From Bog-756 sp052143895 (GTDB lineage Bacteria > Actinomycetota > Acidimicrobiia > Acidimicrobiales > RAAP-2), in NCBI GenBank assembly GCA_052143895.1, contig JBKQRT010000022.1:1-64000 (forward strand): DNA of 64,000 bases, given 5' to 3'. The position numbers and the translations under genes are program-made. The notes beneath the pieces were generated by a model. The model was not told the origin of the DNA. It saw only the letters and a program-made list of their open reading frames with translations, and did no database searches. Shown piece by piece: positions 43,565 to 52,217 of this stretch; position 1 is the stretch's first letter; every line of letters starts with the position of its first letter.

Positions 43565-45697
43565 GTGCATAATGCCTGGGTGACCAGGCACCCTGCGGCG
43601 GCTACCAGAAGAAGTCGCCTACCGGACCGGGGAGCATCCGCGGCGACCAGGGCACGGTTGGCAGCGGTCCTGTTCGTGGCGGTGGCATGCGTGGCGACCT
43701 CGTGCGGTAGCAGCAGTCAGTCAGCACCGTCCAGTGCCACCGGTGAGGCGCTTGCGTACCTGCACGTCGTCATCCCGCCCACGACCGCAGCCGATGCCAG
43801 CCCCTACCTGGCCGACCCGGCCGGGCGGCAGGTGCTGCTGCACGGCGCCGCCGTCGTCGGCATGCAGGACGTCGCCTACCCGAACGCCGACGGCGGTCCG
43901 GCGATCTTCCCGCTCAGCGCCAGCGCCTATGACGGGAAGTGCCCGGCCGCCTCCGCGCTGATCCCGCAGCCGCCGCTCTGCGAGGTGGAGGCCGGCAGGC
44001 CGGCCGAGCAGCAGTCCGCGGCGCCGGGGAGCGGCGACGACTTCGCCCAGATGCGCGCGCTCGGGTTCAACGTGATCCGTCTGGTGCTCAACTGGAGCCA
44101 GCTCGAGCCGACGCCGGGCGTGTACAGCTCCGAGTACCTCCAGCGGGTGCAGCAGGTGGTCGGGTGGGCCGGTCAGCAAGGGATCTACGTGATCCTCGAC
44201 ATGCACCAGGACCAGTACTCGCGCTACATCCTCCCGGGCAAGCCGTCCACCCTCCCGTCCGGCTGCACCTCGTCGGGCGGCAGCGACGGCGCCCCGTCCT
44301 GGGCGGTCTTCACCGACGGGAAGCCGGCGTGCGCGCTCTTCGGCGAGAGCGACCTCAACCCGGCGGTGTCGGCCGCCTTCTACAACTTCTGGCACAACCA
44401 GACGGTGGCCTCTCCACGGGGGGCGGCGCCCGGCTCCGGTCTGCAGGACCACTACATCGGCGCACTGGTGGCGCTGGCCCGGACGTTCGAGCACAACCCG
44501 ACCGTCCTCGGCTACGAGGTCATGAACGAGCCCCAACCCGGCTCGCTGTCGTCCCTCCCGCTCGAGAACCTCTACCAGGCCTCGTCACAGGACCTCTTCC
44601 CCTTCTACCAGCGGGTCGTCGAGGCGTTGACGGGCGTGCGGGACGGGTTGCCCACCTGCCCGGCGGCGGCGCCCAGCTCCATGACGAACGCCTGCGCCTA
44701 TCCCGAACTGGCCGACGTCGCCCGCCAGCAGATCTTCGTCGAGCCCATCGCCTACCGGAACCTGCTGGACTTCTCGCCGCAGGTCAGCAGACCGTTCACC
44801 CACTACCGCAACCTGGTGTGGGCACCTCACATCTACACCCACGCCTTCACCCTCGACCAGTTCGTCGGGTATCCGGCCGAGATGAGCCCGTTCCCGCCCG
44901 ACTACACCTTCGGCTACCAGACGGCGGAGTACGAAGCGCGGGCCATGCACGCCGCCGTGTTCACCACCGAGTTCGGCGACTCCTCGAGCACGGACGACTA
45001 CGTGCTGGCCGGCGAGACCTCGGCCCAGGAGTCGACGCTCACTGGCGGCACGGTGTGGGCGTGGAAGGGCCTGTCGGCGACCACGGGCACGTGCTGGTGC
45101 GTGCGCTGGCAGCACAGCACGTACCAGACGACGGCCAACGGGCAGCCGGGCACGGGCGATCCACACGTCGCGCCGTCCCCCGACGACCTGCTTATCCCCT
45201 CGCGGCAGGAGCAGCTGGCCCGGGTGTGGCCTCGGGCGACCGCCGGCACTCTCCTCGCCGAGCAGTACGACCCGACCTCTCGGGCGTTCGACATGGCTGC
45301 CACCGACAGCACCGGGGTACCAGTTGGCGACCGGGGCGCCGAGACGGTCGTCTACATCCCGAGCACGGTGGGCGGGGCGGTGACGGTGACCGGGGCCGCC
45401 ATCCTGGACACCGTGGTGCGCACTCCCGACGGCAGCCGGATCGCCTACGTGGCCCCCACGGGGACCTCCAACTACGGCGTCACCGTGGGTTCGCCCGGCA
45501 CTGCGCTGATCGGTGCGGTGAGCTCCGAGGCGACCAACCCGCTGCCGGCGATCAGCGAGGCGCAGGCACGGCAGGTGGCCGAACAGGCAATCGCCGAGGC
45601 CCTGGCCTCGTCGAACCCGACGATCGCCGGCAACGCCGGACTGGCCGGCACCCTGGGAACGCTCCTGCTCGGGACGTCCGACCCGGCAGCCGGCTGA
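43565..45697 (+). CDS. Secreted GH5 glycosidase resembling endoglycoceramidases
   Basis: A 710-residue lipoprotein-type enzyme. The signal stretch ARLAAVLFVAVACVATSC ends at a lipidation cysteine. In the barrel, FNVIRLVLNWSQLEPTPG and ILDMHQDQYSRY are the GH5 entry strands of endoglycoceramidase-like enzymes. The acid/base is Glu322 in EVMNEPQPG and the nucleophile Glu469 in TTEFGDSSS. A beta-sandwich domain follows (VVYIPSTVGGAVTVTG), and then about 70 residues of helical tail. Such enzymes release oligosaccharides from glycosphingolipids or other glycolipids, or cut beta-glucosides. The exact substrate is inference. It stands alone between the DUF480 gene and a membrane protein. Confidence 0.83.
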   Translation: MHNAWVTRHPAAATRRSRLPDRGASAATRARLAAVLFVAVACVATSCGSSSQSAPSSATGEALAYLHVVIPPTTAADASPYLADPAGRQVLLHGAAVVGMQDVAYPNADGGPAIFPLSASAYDGKCPAASALIPQPPLCEVEAGRPAEQQSAAPGSGDDFAQMRALGFNVIRLVLNWSQLEPTPGVYSSEYLQRVQQVVGWAGQQGIYVILDMHQDQYSRYILPGKPSTLPSGCTSSGGSDGAPSWAVFTDGKPACALFGESDLNPAVSAAFYNFWHNQTVASPRGAAPGSGLQDHYIGALVALARTFEHNPTVLGYEVMNEPQPGSLSSLPLENLYQASSQDLFPFYQRVVEALTGVRDGLPTCPAAAPSSMTNACAYPELADVARQQIFVEPIAYRNLLDFSPQVSRPFTHYRNLVWAPHIYTHAFTLDQFVGYPAEMSPFPPDYTFGYQTAEYEARAMHAAVFTTEFGDSSSTDDYVLAGETSAQESTLTGGTVWAWKGLSATTGTCWCVRWQHSTYQTTANGQPGTGDPHVAPSPDDLLIPSRQEQLARVWPRATAGTLLAEQYDPTSRAFDMAATDSTGVPVGDRGAETVVYIPSTVGGAVTVTGAAILDTVVRTPDGSRIAYVAPTGTSNYGVTVGSPGTALIGAVSSEATNPLPAISEAQARQVAEQAIAEALASSNPTIAGNAGLAGTLGTLLLGTSDPAAG

Positions 45698-45868
45698 ACC
45701 CAAGGGTGCGAGCCGCCCGAACGGGACGGGCACACGGCCATCCTGACCGGTCGTGGGTGGCGCGACAGCCGTCCGCGTGGGCCCGCCTGGCCCGCCCGTA
45801 CCGGGGCATCGGCCACAGTATCTTGGGCCTTTCGCCCCCTCATGGAACCGTGCGCGAGAAAGGACATC

Positions 45869-46678
45869 GTGGCTTCTCTCATCGACCGACTCTTCCCAGA
45901 ACCGTTGGCAGCAAAGGTGCCGGAGATCACTCTGTTGTTCTGGGTCATCAAGATCCTGACCACCGCCGGCGGCGAGGCCTCGTCGGACTATTTCTCCCAC
46001 CACAACCACCTCGTCGGCGCTGCCATCGAGACCCTGATCCTGGTGGTGGCCCTCTGGTTCCAGTTCCGCACCCGCAGGTACGCTGCCCCTGCCTACTGGT
46101 TCCTGGCGCTGGCCATCGCCATCTTCGGCACCGGCGTGTCCGACACGATGCACCTCACCATGGGCATCTCCTACGCAGGAACGACCGTCATCTGGGCCGT
46201 AGTGCTCGCCGCCATCTTCTGGCTCTGGGACCGCAACGAGGGAACCCTGTCAATCCACAGCATCGTCATCCGGTCGAGGGAGATGTACTACTGGGCGGTC
46301 GTCTTCGCCACGTTCGCCCTGGGCACGGCACTGGGTGACTACACGGCGACGGCGTTGCACCTCGGGTATCTGGCGTCCGGCATCCTCTTCGGCGTGATCA
46401 TCCTCATTCCGGCGGTCGCCTGGAAGTTCTTCGGTCTCAACGAGGTCGTCGCCTTCTGGTTCGCCTACGTCGTCACACGACCTCTCGGTGCCTCGTTCGC
46501 CGACTACTTCAGCAAGCCCCACGAGCTCAGTGGGGCCGCCTACGGCGACGCCCCGGTCGCCATCGCGCTGACGGTGGCGATCGTCGTCCTGGTCGCCTAC
46601 GTGGCCATCGCCCGCAACGACATCCAACCCGTCGAGGCCGCCGCGCGCCACCCCGGCAACCGTCTGCCACCCGGGTGA
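45869..46678 (+). CDS. COG4705-type integral membrane protein
   Basis: About 269 residues from GTG 45869, which has AGAAAGGA immediately upstream; ATG 45842 is in frame but poorly placed. KVPEITLLFWVIKILTTAGGEA near the N-terminus and a second similar segment (WAVVFATFALGTALGDYTAT) reveal an internally duplicated seven- to eight-helix protein of the COG4705 family. Family members are uncharacterised; the duplicated KxxxTxxGE/D motifs could line a channel or transporter. It is close to the GH5 gene but has its own ribosome site. Confidence 0.75.
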   Translation: MASLIDRLFPEPLAAKVPEITLLFWVIKILTTAGGEASSDYFSHHNHLVGAAIETLILVVALWFQFRTRRYAAPAYWFLALAIAIFGTGVSDTMHLTMGISYAGTTVIWAVVLAAIFWLWDRNEGTLSIHSIVIRSREMYYWAVVFATFALGTALGDYTATALHLGYLASGILFGVIILIPAVAWKFFGLNEVVAFWFAYVVTRPLGASFADYFSKPHELSGAAYGDAPVAIALTVAIVVLVAYVAIARNDIQPVEAAARHPGNRLPPG

Positions 46679-46754
46679 CCCCGGCACCGACGGCGGCCTC
46701 CCCGGATCGCACCCACAACGTGCGTACGCTGGGCCGCATGGGTCGTGCGGGGCC

Positions 46755-47522
46755 GTGAGGCGATCCCTCGTCGTGATCTATTGGAGCTGCGCCGGACTGC
46801 TCATCCCGTGGATCTTCCACCTCCTTCGCCGGCAGCCCTCTGTGGTGCTCGACTACCACTCGCGCCTCCTCTGGCTGTGCATTGCGGTGCTCATGCTGGG
46901 CGGCATGACCTCCACGGGGGCCCTGTGCTGGCAGGAGTCCCCGTATGCCGTCGTCACGGCGACGTTCACCGCGACGGTCCTGTTCATGGGGGCCTGGTTC
47001 GGCGTCCTCACGTCAGCCGGCTTCCTCCAGAAGGTGCTCATCGGATTCGCGGTGGTGGTGCAGCTCCCCATCTCGATCCTCTCCTTCGTCGTGGCGTTCC
47101 GGATCACGGAGCGGCAGGCCGTCCCGCACGAGCGGGCGAGGGCCATCTCGGTCGCCTACGTCGTCGGCGCCAACCTTCTCATCCCGACGTCGCTCCGCCG
47201 GATCGTCATGGTCGCGCCGATTCATATCGGCCTCCACCAGAAGCTGACCTGGTCCGGTCTCGACGTGTTCGAATTCGCCGCCCTGCTCTGGACCGGATGG
47301 TGCATCCGGGAGCGCTCGCCGTGGCTGGCCATGGTGGCGACCGCCACCGCCACCCTCCTGATCAGCGACGCGCTGTTCAACATCGTCACCAGTAGCGACA
47401 ACGACATCCTCGGAGGCGTGGCGATGGCGGTCGTGGCCGAGCTCCCGCTGGCCGCGACCTCGTTGTGGTTGGCGGTCCGGGAGACCCGGACCTGGCACCT
47501 CGCTCCGGCCATGGCAGTCTGA
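46755..47522 (+). CDS. Unidentified seven-helix membrane protein
   Basis: A 255-residue hydrophobic protein with about seven predicted helices, beginning VVIYWSCAGLLIPWIFHLL and ending with a polar tail. I see no conserved catalytic or ligand motif. It follows the COG4705-type protein after about 75 bases on the same strand and may be co-expressed. Function unknown. Confidence 0.6.
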   Translation: MRRSLVVIYWSCAGLLIPWIFHLLRRQPSVVLDYHSRLLWLCIAVLMLGGMTSTGALCWQESPYAVVTATFTATVLFMGAWFGVLTSAGFLQKVLIGFAVVVQLPISILSFVVAFRITERQAVPHERARAISVAYVVGANLLIPTSLRRIVMVAPIHIGLHQKLTWSGLDVFEFAALLWTGWCIRERSPWLAMVATATATLLISDALFNIVTSSDNDILGGVAMAVVAELPLAATSLWLAVRETRTWHLAPAMAV

Positions 47523-47594
47523 GCCCACCGCCTCCGCTCGTCCCTGCGGTCGCCGCGGACCGGGCTGTGCCCCTGGAAGCGCAGCGACCGTCGC

Positions 47595-48797
47595 CTATCC
47601 CGCCCGACTCGACCCGCCCGGCTTTGCCGTCATCGGGAAGCGCTGCTGCCCCCGGGTCGCCACGGCGGAGCGTGCCGGTTCCGTCCGAGCTGCTCCGTCC
47701 ACGACGGGCGCCGGACTCGGATGGCGCACGGCGATGGCGTCGCGTCCCGAGCGCTTGGCCTGGTAGAGCGCGAGGTCTGCATCGTCGAACATCTGCTCGA
47801 CCGTCGGATTTACCCGGTCGAGGGCGCACACCCCGATGCTGAGCGTCACCTGCACCTCGGTTCGCGCCGAGACGCCCTGACGGATCCGTTCGGCGACCGC
47901 AACCGCCCCGGATGCCACTGCGTCCGGCAGGAGCAGGGCGAACTCGTCGCCCCCCACACGACTGGCCAGGTCGAACGACCTCGCATTCATCCGCAACACC
48001 GCACCGACGGTGGCGAGCACATGATCACCGACCACGTGACCATAGGTATCGTTGACGGACTTGAACTGGTCCACATCGATCATCATGAAGCTCAGTGGAC
48101 AATGATTCCGCATCGAGCGTGAGATCTCCGCCTCCATCCGCTGGCGAAGGACGCGCCGGACGTTGCATCCGGTGAGCTCATCGGTCGCCGCCAGATCGGC
48201 CATCGCTGCACGGAGCTGCCGCTCGTGCCGCTCGATGTGGGCCCGGTTGATGGATGCGGCGACGGACAGCACGAAGGCCCCGGCAAGGACGGCGAAGGTC
48301 ATGAAGGCGCGATCGATGGACTCGGCCAGGCGACGGTCGACCAGCGTCACGACGGTCGCCGACGCGAGAGAGGCGAGGCCACAGAACCCTGCTGCCCTCG
48401 GCGTGAACATCAAGGCGGCGTATACGAGGGGGAGGAAGAGCAGCAGGAGGATCGGGCTGTCCGAACCCGTATCCAGGACGGCGACGAGTCCGACCGCGAA
48501 TGCGGAGAGCACTGTCCATGTCACCGAGTAGGTGGCCCGCCACGACTTCGAGGCCACGGTCGGCGCCAGGCACATTCCTGCCACCGCAAAGACCAACCAC
48601 AAGGCAGCCACGAACCACAGGGTGGTGCGGTGGGGGCCATCAGGCGTGAGCCCTAGGTAGACCATCACGACGAGCGTCTCGCCCAAAAAGACAGAGAAGC
48701 CGATCTCCATGTGGGTCAGCCAGAACGTGCGCCTCGCCTCCCGCTCGGCATCGACCCCGAGCGGCCCATCTATCACCTGCTGTTCTTCACCGATCAT
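47595..48797 (-). CDS. Membrane-bound diguanylate cyclase
   Basis: A 400-residue protein. Six hydrophobic segments occupy residues 30-185, without a recognisable sensor domain. The GGDEF domain follows: AATDELTGCNVRRVLRQRM, FMMIDVDQFKSVNDTYGH and the intact active site RVGGDEFALLLP near residue 280, then SIGVCAL and DDADLALYQAKRSGRD. It should make cyclic di-GMP. The RxxD inhibitory site is not obvious before GGDEF, so product inhibition may be weak. It is transcribed alone; other c-di-GMP genes are not in the window. Confidence 0.9.
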   Translation of the reverse strand: MIGEEQQVIDGPLGVDAEREARRTFWLTHMEIGFSVFLGETLVVMVYLGLTPDGPHRTTLWFVAALWLVFAVAGMCLAPTVASKSWRATYSVTWTVLSAFAVGLVAVLDTGSDSPILLLLFLPLVYAALMFTPRAAGFCGLASLASATVVTLVDRRLAESIDRAFMTFAVLAGAFVLSVAASINRAHIERHERQLRAAMADLAATDELTGCNVRRVLRQRMEAEISRSMRNHCPLSFMMIDVDQFKSVNDTYGHVVGDHVLATVGAVLRMNARSFDLASRVGGDEFALLLPDAVASGAVAVAERIRQGVSARTEVQVTLSIGVCALDRVNPTVEQMFDDADLALYQAKRSGRDAIAVRHPSPAPVVDGAARTEPARSAVATRGQQRFPMTAKPGGSSRAG

Positions 48798-48999
48798 GGT
48801 CGATGCCGCCTTCAGCCTTGGTGCTCACTTCGTAGTATCGGCCAGTCGGCGTTGCAGCTTTAGGCCCGAGCCGCCGGGCCGGCCGACGCGGGTCGCGGAC
48901 GCTGACCGACCGGCTGCCGGTGGTCGTCCGATGGCCAGCGAGGCGCTCCGTGGGAGACTTGGAGTCATCCCGTGGGCTCAGTCAGGGAGGACGCAGCCC

Positions 49000-49410
49000 A
49001 TGCCGGACATCCCCAGTGGCGTACCCGAGAGCCATCGGGACCTCTTGTGTGCCCCCCTGACGGCGACGCTCACGACGGTCGACAGACACGGTCGACCACA
49101 GTCGACGGCGGTGTGGTACCTCGTCGACGAGGACGGGCGCCTGAAGGGATCGATCACCCCCGACCGGCAGAAGTACAGGAACCTGAGCGGCAATCCGAAC
49201 TGCGCCCTGTTCATCATCGATCTCCAGAACCCGTTCCGGACCCTGGAGATCCGTGCCGAGGCCGTGCTCGCCCCGGATCCAGCGAAGGCGACGTTCGTGA
49301 AGTTCGCCCGGGCCTACAACGTCGATGAGGCCATGCTGGTCAATCCCGAAGAAGATCGGTACACGGTCACGTACCACCCTCAGCGCATCGTTGCCAACCC
49401 CGCGTCGTAA
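49000..49410 (+). CDS. PPOX-class split-barrel flavin/F420 protein
   Basis: A 136-residue protein with the split-barrel pattern DLLCAPLTATLTTVDRHGRP, TAVWYLVDEDGRLKGSITPDRQK and CALFIIDLQNPFRTLEIRAEA. In Actinomycetota this short form belongs to the F420/FMN-dependent PPOX class that reduces various compounds or binds the cofactor. ATG 49000 has a GGGAGGACG ribosome site. The cofactor cannot be fixed from sequence alone. It converges on the DUF2889 gene. Confidence 0.85.
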   Translation: MPDIPSGVPESHRDLLCAPLTATLTTVDRHGRPQSTAVWYLVDEDGRLKGSITPDRQKYRNLSGNPNCALFIIDLQNPFRTLEIRAEAVLAPDPAKATFVKFARAYNVDEAMLVNPEEDRYTVTYHPQRIVANPAS

Positions 49411-49422
49411 CGATCCGCGGCA

Positions 49423-50463
49423 TCAACGAACGGCACCGCCGGCAATCTCCACCATGGGTAGGAGATCCGACAGGAATCGGAACGTGTCGTTGAGGTGCGT
49501 GCACGTGCTGGTGCCGACGAACTCGGCCCGCACTTCGGGCCGCAGGTCGGCGAGCGCACGGCCGGCGACACGGTCTGCGCTCCCGATCGCCGCCGGGCAC
49601 TCCATCCATGGGAGGACCCTGGCTTCCGCCCGAACCCCATCGAGCCGGCTCAGGCCCTCCTCGAGCCAACCTTCGACGAGGTACTCGTGGACCACGGTTT
49701 CCAGTCCTTGCGCATCACGATAGGAATCGCGGAAGTGTGAATCGAACGCCCAACCGGAGGCGGTTGCCGCCGACGGCACGAGGTCGAGTCGACGGCGCCG
49801 GCGGGTGGCTCCGATGGGGAGGGGATCCATCGCATGCCACCCGATCGGATCGCCGGGCCGGTCGAGGGACGGTGCTGCAGGTCCGAGGGGGGTTGGGACA
49901 GCGTGTTGGTCGCGAAAGGTGACCATGATCGTGGCGGAGCTCGCCCATCCGGAGCACATGTCCTCCGACGCCAGGATGTGCCGACGGAATGCGTCGCTCC
50001 GGCCCTTGCCGGTGGGAATCAGTCCGGAATTTCCCCGTTGCAGGGCGTAGCCGGAGACGAGCGCGGCGCCTGGCATGTCGTCGAGCAGTGCGTACAGCAG
50101 CGAGTGCGTCTCGGCGAGGTCCGGGAGGAGTGTCGTCATCCGGGTGCGGAAGCCCGGTCCGACCGTGGTGCCCAGGAGCTCCGAGAGCCGGGGCTCGGGC
50201 GGTTCGGCCTCGATCTCGAGCAGGGTCCGGTCAGGTGCGATCCGGGAACGGAGGCCCTGGGACGCTTCCCATGCCGACCCGGACGACGGCCCTGTGGCCA
50301 GGTCTCGGGCACGTGCGTCGACCGCGACGTCACGGTCGAGCCCGTCGGGTCTGCGCGAATCGATGCTGGTGGTCCGCCGGACAGCGCCTTCCACCCGAAA
50401 GGGCGTCGAGGAGACGGGGTTGGCGGGGCCGGCTCGCTCGGGAACTACGAGCATGACGGGCAT
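49423..50463 (-). CDS. DUF2889 domain protein
   Basis: A 346-residue protein of the DUF2889 family, recognisable by TRMTTLLPDLAETHSLLYALLD in the middle and TCTHLNDTFRFLSDLLP at the C-terminus. The family's role is not known, but such genes often lie beside ring-cleavage and monooxygenase genes. Its start overlaps the end of the alpha/beta-hydrolase gene by 19 bases, implying translational coupling. It is the last gene of the SDR, hydrolase, DUF2889 operon. Confidence 0.8.
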   Translation of the reverse strand: MPVMLVVPERAGPANPVSSTPFRVEGAVRRTTSIDSRRPDGLDRDVAVDARARDLATGPSSGSAWEASQGLRSRIAPDRTLLEIEAEPPEPRLSELLGTTVGPGFRTRMTTLLPDLAETHSLLYALLDDMPGAALVSGYALQRGNSGLIPTGKGRSDAFRRHILASEDMCSGWASSATIMVTFRDQHAVPTPLGPAAPSLDRPGDPIGWHAMDPLPIGATRRRRRLDLVPSAATASGWAFDSHFRDSYRDAQGLETVVHEYLVEGWLEEGLSRLDGVRAEARVLPWMECPAAIGSADRVAGRALADLRPEVRAEFVGTSTCTHLNDTFRFLSDLLPMVEIAGGAVR

Positions 50464-51242
50464 TCGCTCACGTGCCCGACCAGCAGGGGCGCCAACCTGG
50501 GGTCGTTGAGCACGCTGAGGTGGTCACCGGCGAGGATCTCTAGGCGGGCGTCGGTGATCGCTCCGGCAAGCCGCTCCGGTTTGACGGCCAACGGGTCGGC
50601 GTCACCGGCGTAGACGAGGGTCGGCGCCGTGATCCGGTCGACCGCGGTCGGCTGGGCGAGCGTGCCGGCGCGTGCCTGGGCGGCGACGGCCGCCACATCG
50701 TTCCCCATGGCCTCGGCGAACGTCCGGAGCTGCTTGGCTGTCGGGTCCGTGATGGACGCGGGGTCGTCGGTGAGCAGCGGGTCGGCGACCGCGTCGAGCA
50801 TCAGCGCACGTCCCTCGGCTCCGCACCCGGCCAGGACCCCGGCACCAATGCCACCGACGGCGAGCCGGCGTACCCGGTCGTCGTTCGACGCGACGGAGAG
50901 CGAGACGATCGCCCCCATGGAATAGCCGATCAGGTCGTAGCCGTAAGGGCCCACGTGGTCGGCGAGCTGGGACACGTCGGCGGTCATCCGCTCGTATCCG
51001 TTGCGGCCAGGATCGTGCGGCCTGTCCGGACGCCCATGGCCGCGGGCGTCGATCCCGACCACGCGACGGCCCGAGGAAACGAGCGCGTCGACGATGCCTG
51101 GACCGACCCAGTTCGCCCTGGCATCGGCGAGGAACCCGTGATGGAGCACCACCGCGGGCAATTCGCCCGCCGGTGCCTCCTCGGGCCAGGTCGAGTAGGC
51201 GACCTTGAGCCCGTCGTCAGCCGTGAAGCGCAGTTCGGCCAT
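50445..51242 (-). CDS. Alpha/beta hydrolase
   Basis: A 265-residue soluble hydrolase. LHHGFLADARANW carries the oxyanion loop, GYSMGAIVSL the nucleophile serine, YAGDADPLA the acid and GDHLSVLNDP the histidine. It matches small esterase and lactonase proteins. It sits between an SDR and DUF2889 and opposite a Baeyer-Villiger monooxygenase, which suits an esterase or lactonase opening the monooxygenase product. Substrate is inference. Confidence 0.87.
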   Translation of the reverse strand: MAELRFTADDGLKVAYSTWPEEAPAGELPAVVLHHGFLADARANWVGPGIVDALVSSGRRVVGIDARGHGRPDRPHDPGRNGYERMTADVSQLADHVGPYGYDLIGYSMGAIVSLSVASNDDRVRRLAVGGIGAGVLAGCGAEGRALMLDAVADPLLTDDPASITDPTAKQLRTFAEAMGNDVAAVAAQARAGTLAQPTAVDRITAPTLVYAGDADPLAVKPERLAGAITDARLEILAGDHLSVLNDPRLAPLLVGHVSECPSCS

Positions 51243-51285
51243 GAGGAGTTTGTAACACGGTCGCGGAACGGCGCGTGCGGCATGG

Positions 51286-52035
51286 TCACCGACCTTCCAT
51301 GGGATCGATCGGGCTGTGGAGGCTCAGGCCCCCGTCGCACTCGATGATCTGTCCAGTCACCCACTCCATGCCGTGCACAGCCAGGATCGCCTCTGCGATC
51401 TCCCCGGGCGTGCCGATCCGGCCGAGCGCGGTGCGGTGTGCCACCCGCTCGAGCCAGCCGGTCCCCAGCGGCACTCCGCCGAGCATGGGGGTGTCGGTCA
51501 CGCCCGGGGCGACGGCGTTGACCCGGATGCCTGCTCCGGCCCATTCTGCGGCGGCGACCTTGACGAGCATCGACAGGGCTGCCTTCGACGCGCAGTAGGA
51601 ACCCATGGAGCGGTCCGGGATCCTCGCGCTCACGCTGGACACGGCCACGATCGATCCGGCCGACCCGTCTTCGATCATGCTGCCGGCGATCGAGCGCATG
51701 GCCAGCATCGGGCCACGGGCGTTCACGGCGATGACCCGGTCCCACTCGCTCGGATCGAGATCGAGCAGGAGCCCGGAGTGGCCGACTCCCGCACAGACCG
51801 TGACGTGGGCGGGGACGCCGATGCGCTCGAGTGTGACCCGGCTCGCCTCCTCCACCTGCGCCGGATCGGAGATGTCGCAACGAACATCGTGGGGACCGGC
51901 GATGTCCCACACCAGCACCGGGGTGCCGGCCCCCCGGTAGCGCGCTGCGAGCTCGGCCCCGATCCCCGAACCGCCCCCGACGACCACAGCGGATGCGGCG
52001 TGGCGTCGTCCCGCTCCGGCGGGGTAAGCGATCAC
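51286..52035 (-). CDS. Short-chain dehydrogenase/reductase
   Basis: A 249-residue SDR begun at GTG 52035. The cofactor motif is GGGSGIG near residue 20, the structural motif reads CAGVG rather than NNAG, and the active site is YCASK; the tail has DGGLSLH. It is the first gene of the operon leading to the hydrolase and DUF2889 genes, and is divergent from the monooxygenase. It could oxidise an alcohol to the ketone that the monooxygenase uses (inference). Confidence 0.87.
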   Translation of the reverse strand: MIAYPAGAGRRHAASAVVVGGGSGIGAELAARYRGAGTPVLVWDIAGPHDVRCDISDPAQVEEASRVTLERIGVPAHVTVCAGVGHSGLLLDLDPSEWDRVIAVNARGPMLAMRSIAGSMIEDGSAGSIVAVSSVSARIPDRSMGSYCASKAALSMLVKVAAAEWAGAGIRVNAVAPGVTDTPMLGGVPLGTGWLERVAHRTALGRIGTPGEIAEAILAVHGMEWVTGQIIECDGGLSLHSPIDPMEGR

Positions 52036-52097
52036 GCTGGTACCTCCCAGGATCTGCCCCCGTCTACCGGGTGCTCCGGTTGGAATCCGGTCCTAGG

Positions 52098-52146
52098 CTA
52101 CGCGACGTAGGGTCATGGCCGCGGCAGATCGATCGATTCCGCGGCC
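52098..52146. promoter_or_regulatory. Two inverted repeats in a divergent promoter region
   Basis: CTACG and CGTAG (52098-52102 and 52106-52110, loop of 3) and GGCCGCGG with CCGCGGCC (52117-52124 and 52139-52146, loop of 14) both lie in the 180-base gap between the SDR operon and the monooxygenase. They are good candidates for operators that control both transcripts. No regulator gene is adjacent. Confidence 0.5.
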
Positions 52147-52217
52147 GGGTGGATCGGGGCGCGTGTGGACGTTGGGAGGCCGATGCCGGTGGTTGCAGGA
52201 CACGAGGATAATCGGAG

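Noticed and set aside
44585..46153. A 522-codon open frame opposite the GH5 gene
   Set aside because: It is a shadow of the GH5 and following genes. It is Arg/Gly/His-rich with no family motif, while the plus-strand frame has catalytic residues and a signal peptide.
52058..52084. A short sequence (CCCGTCTACCGGGTGCTC) also found with one change at 59008-59025
   Set aside because: One near-match of 18 bases in 64 kb of high-GC DNA can occur by chance, and the two sites have no common gene context.
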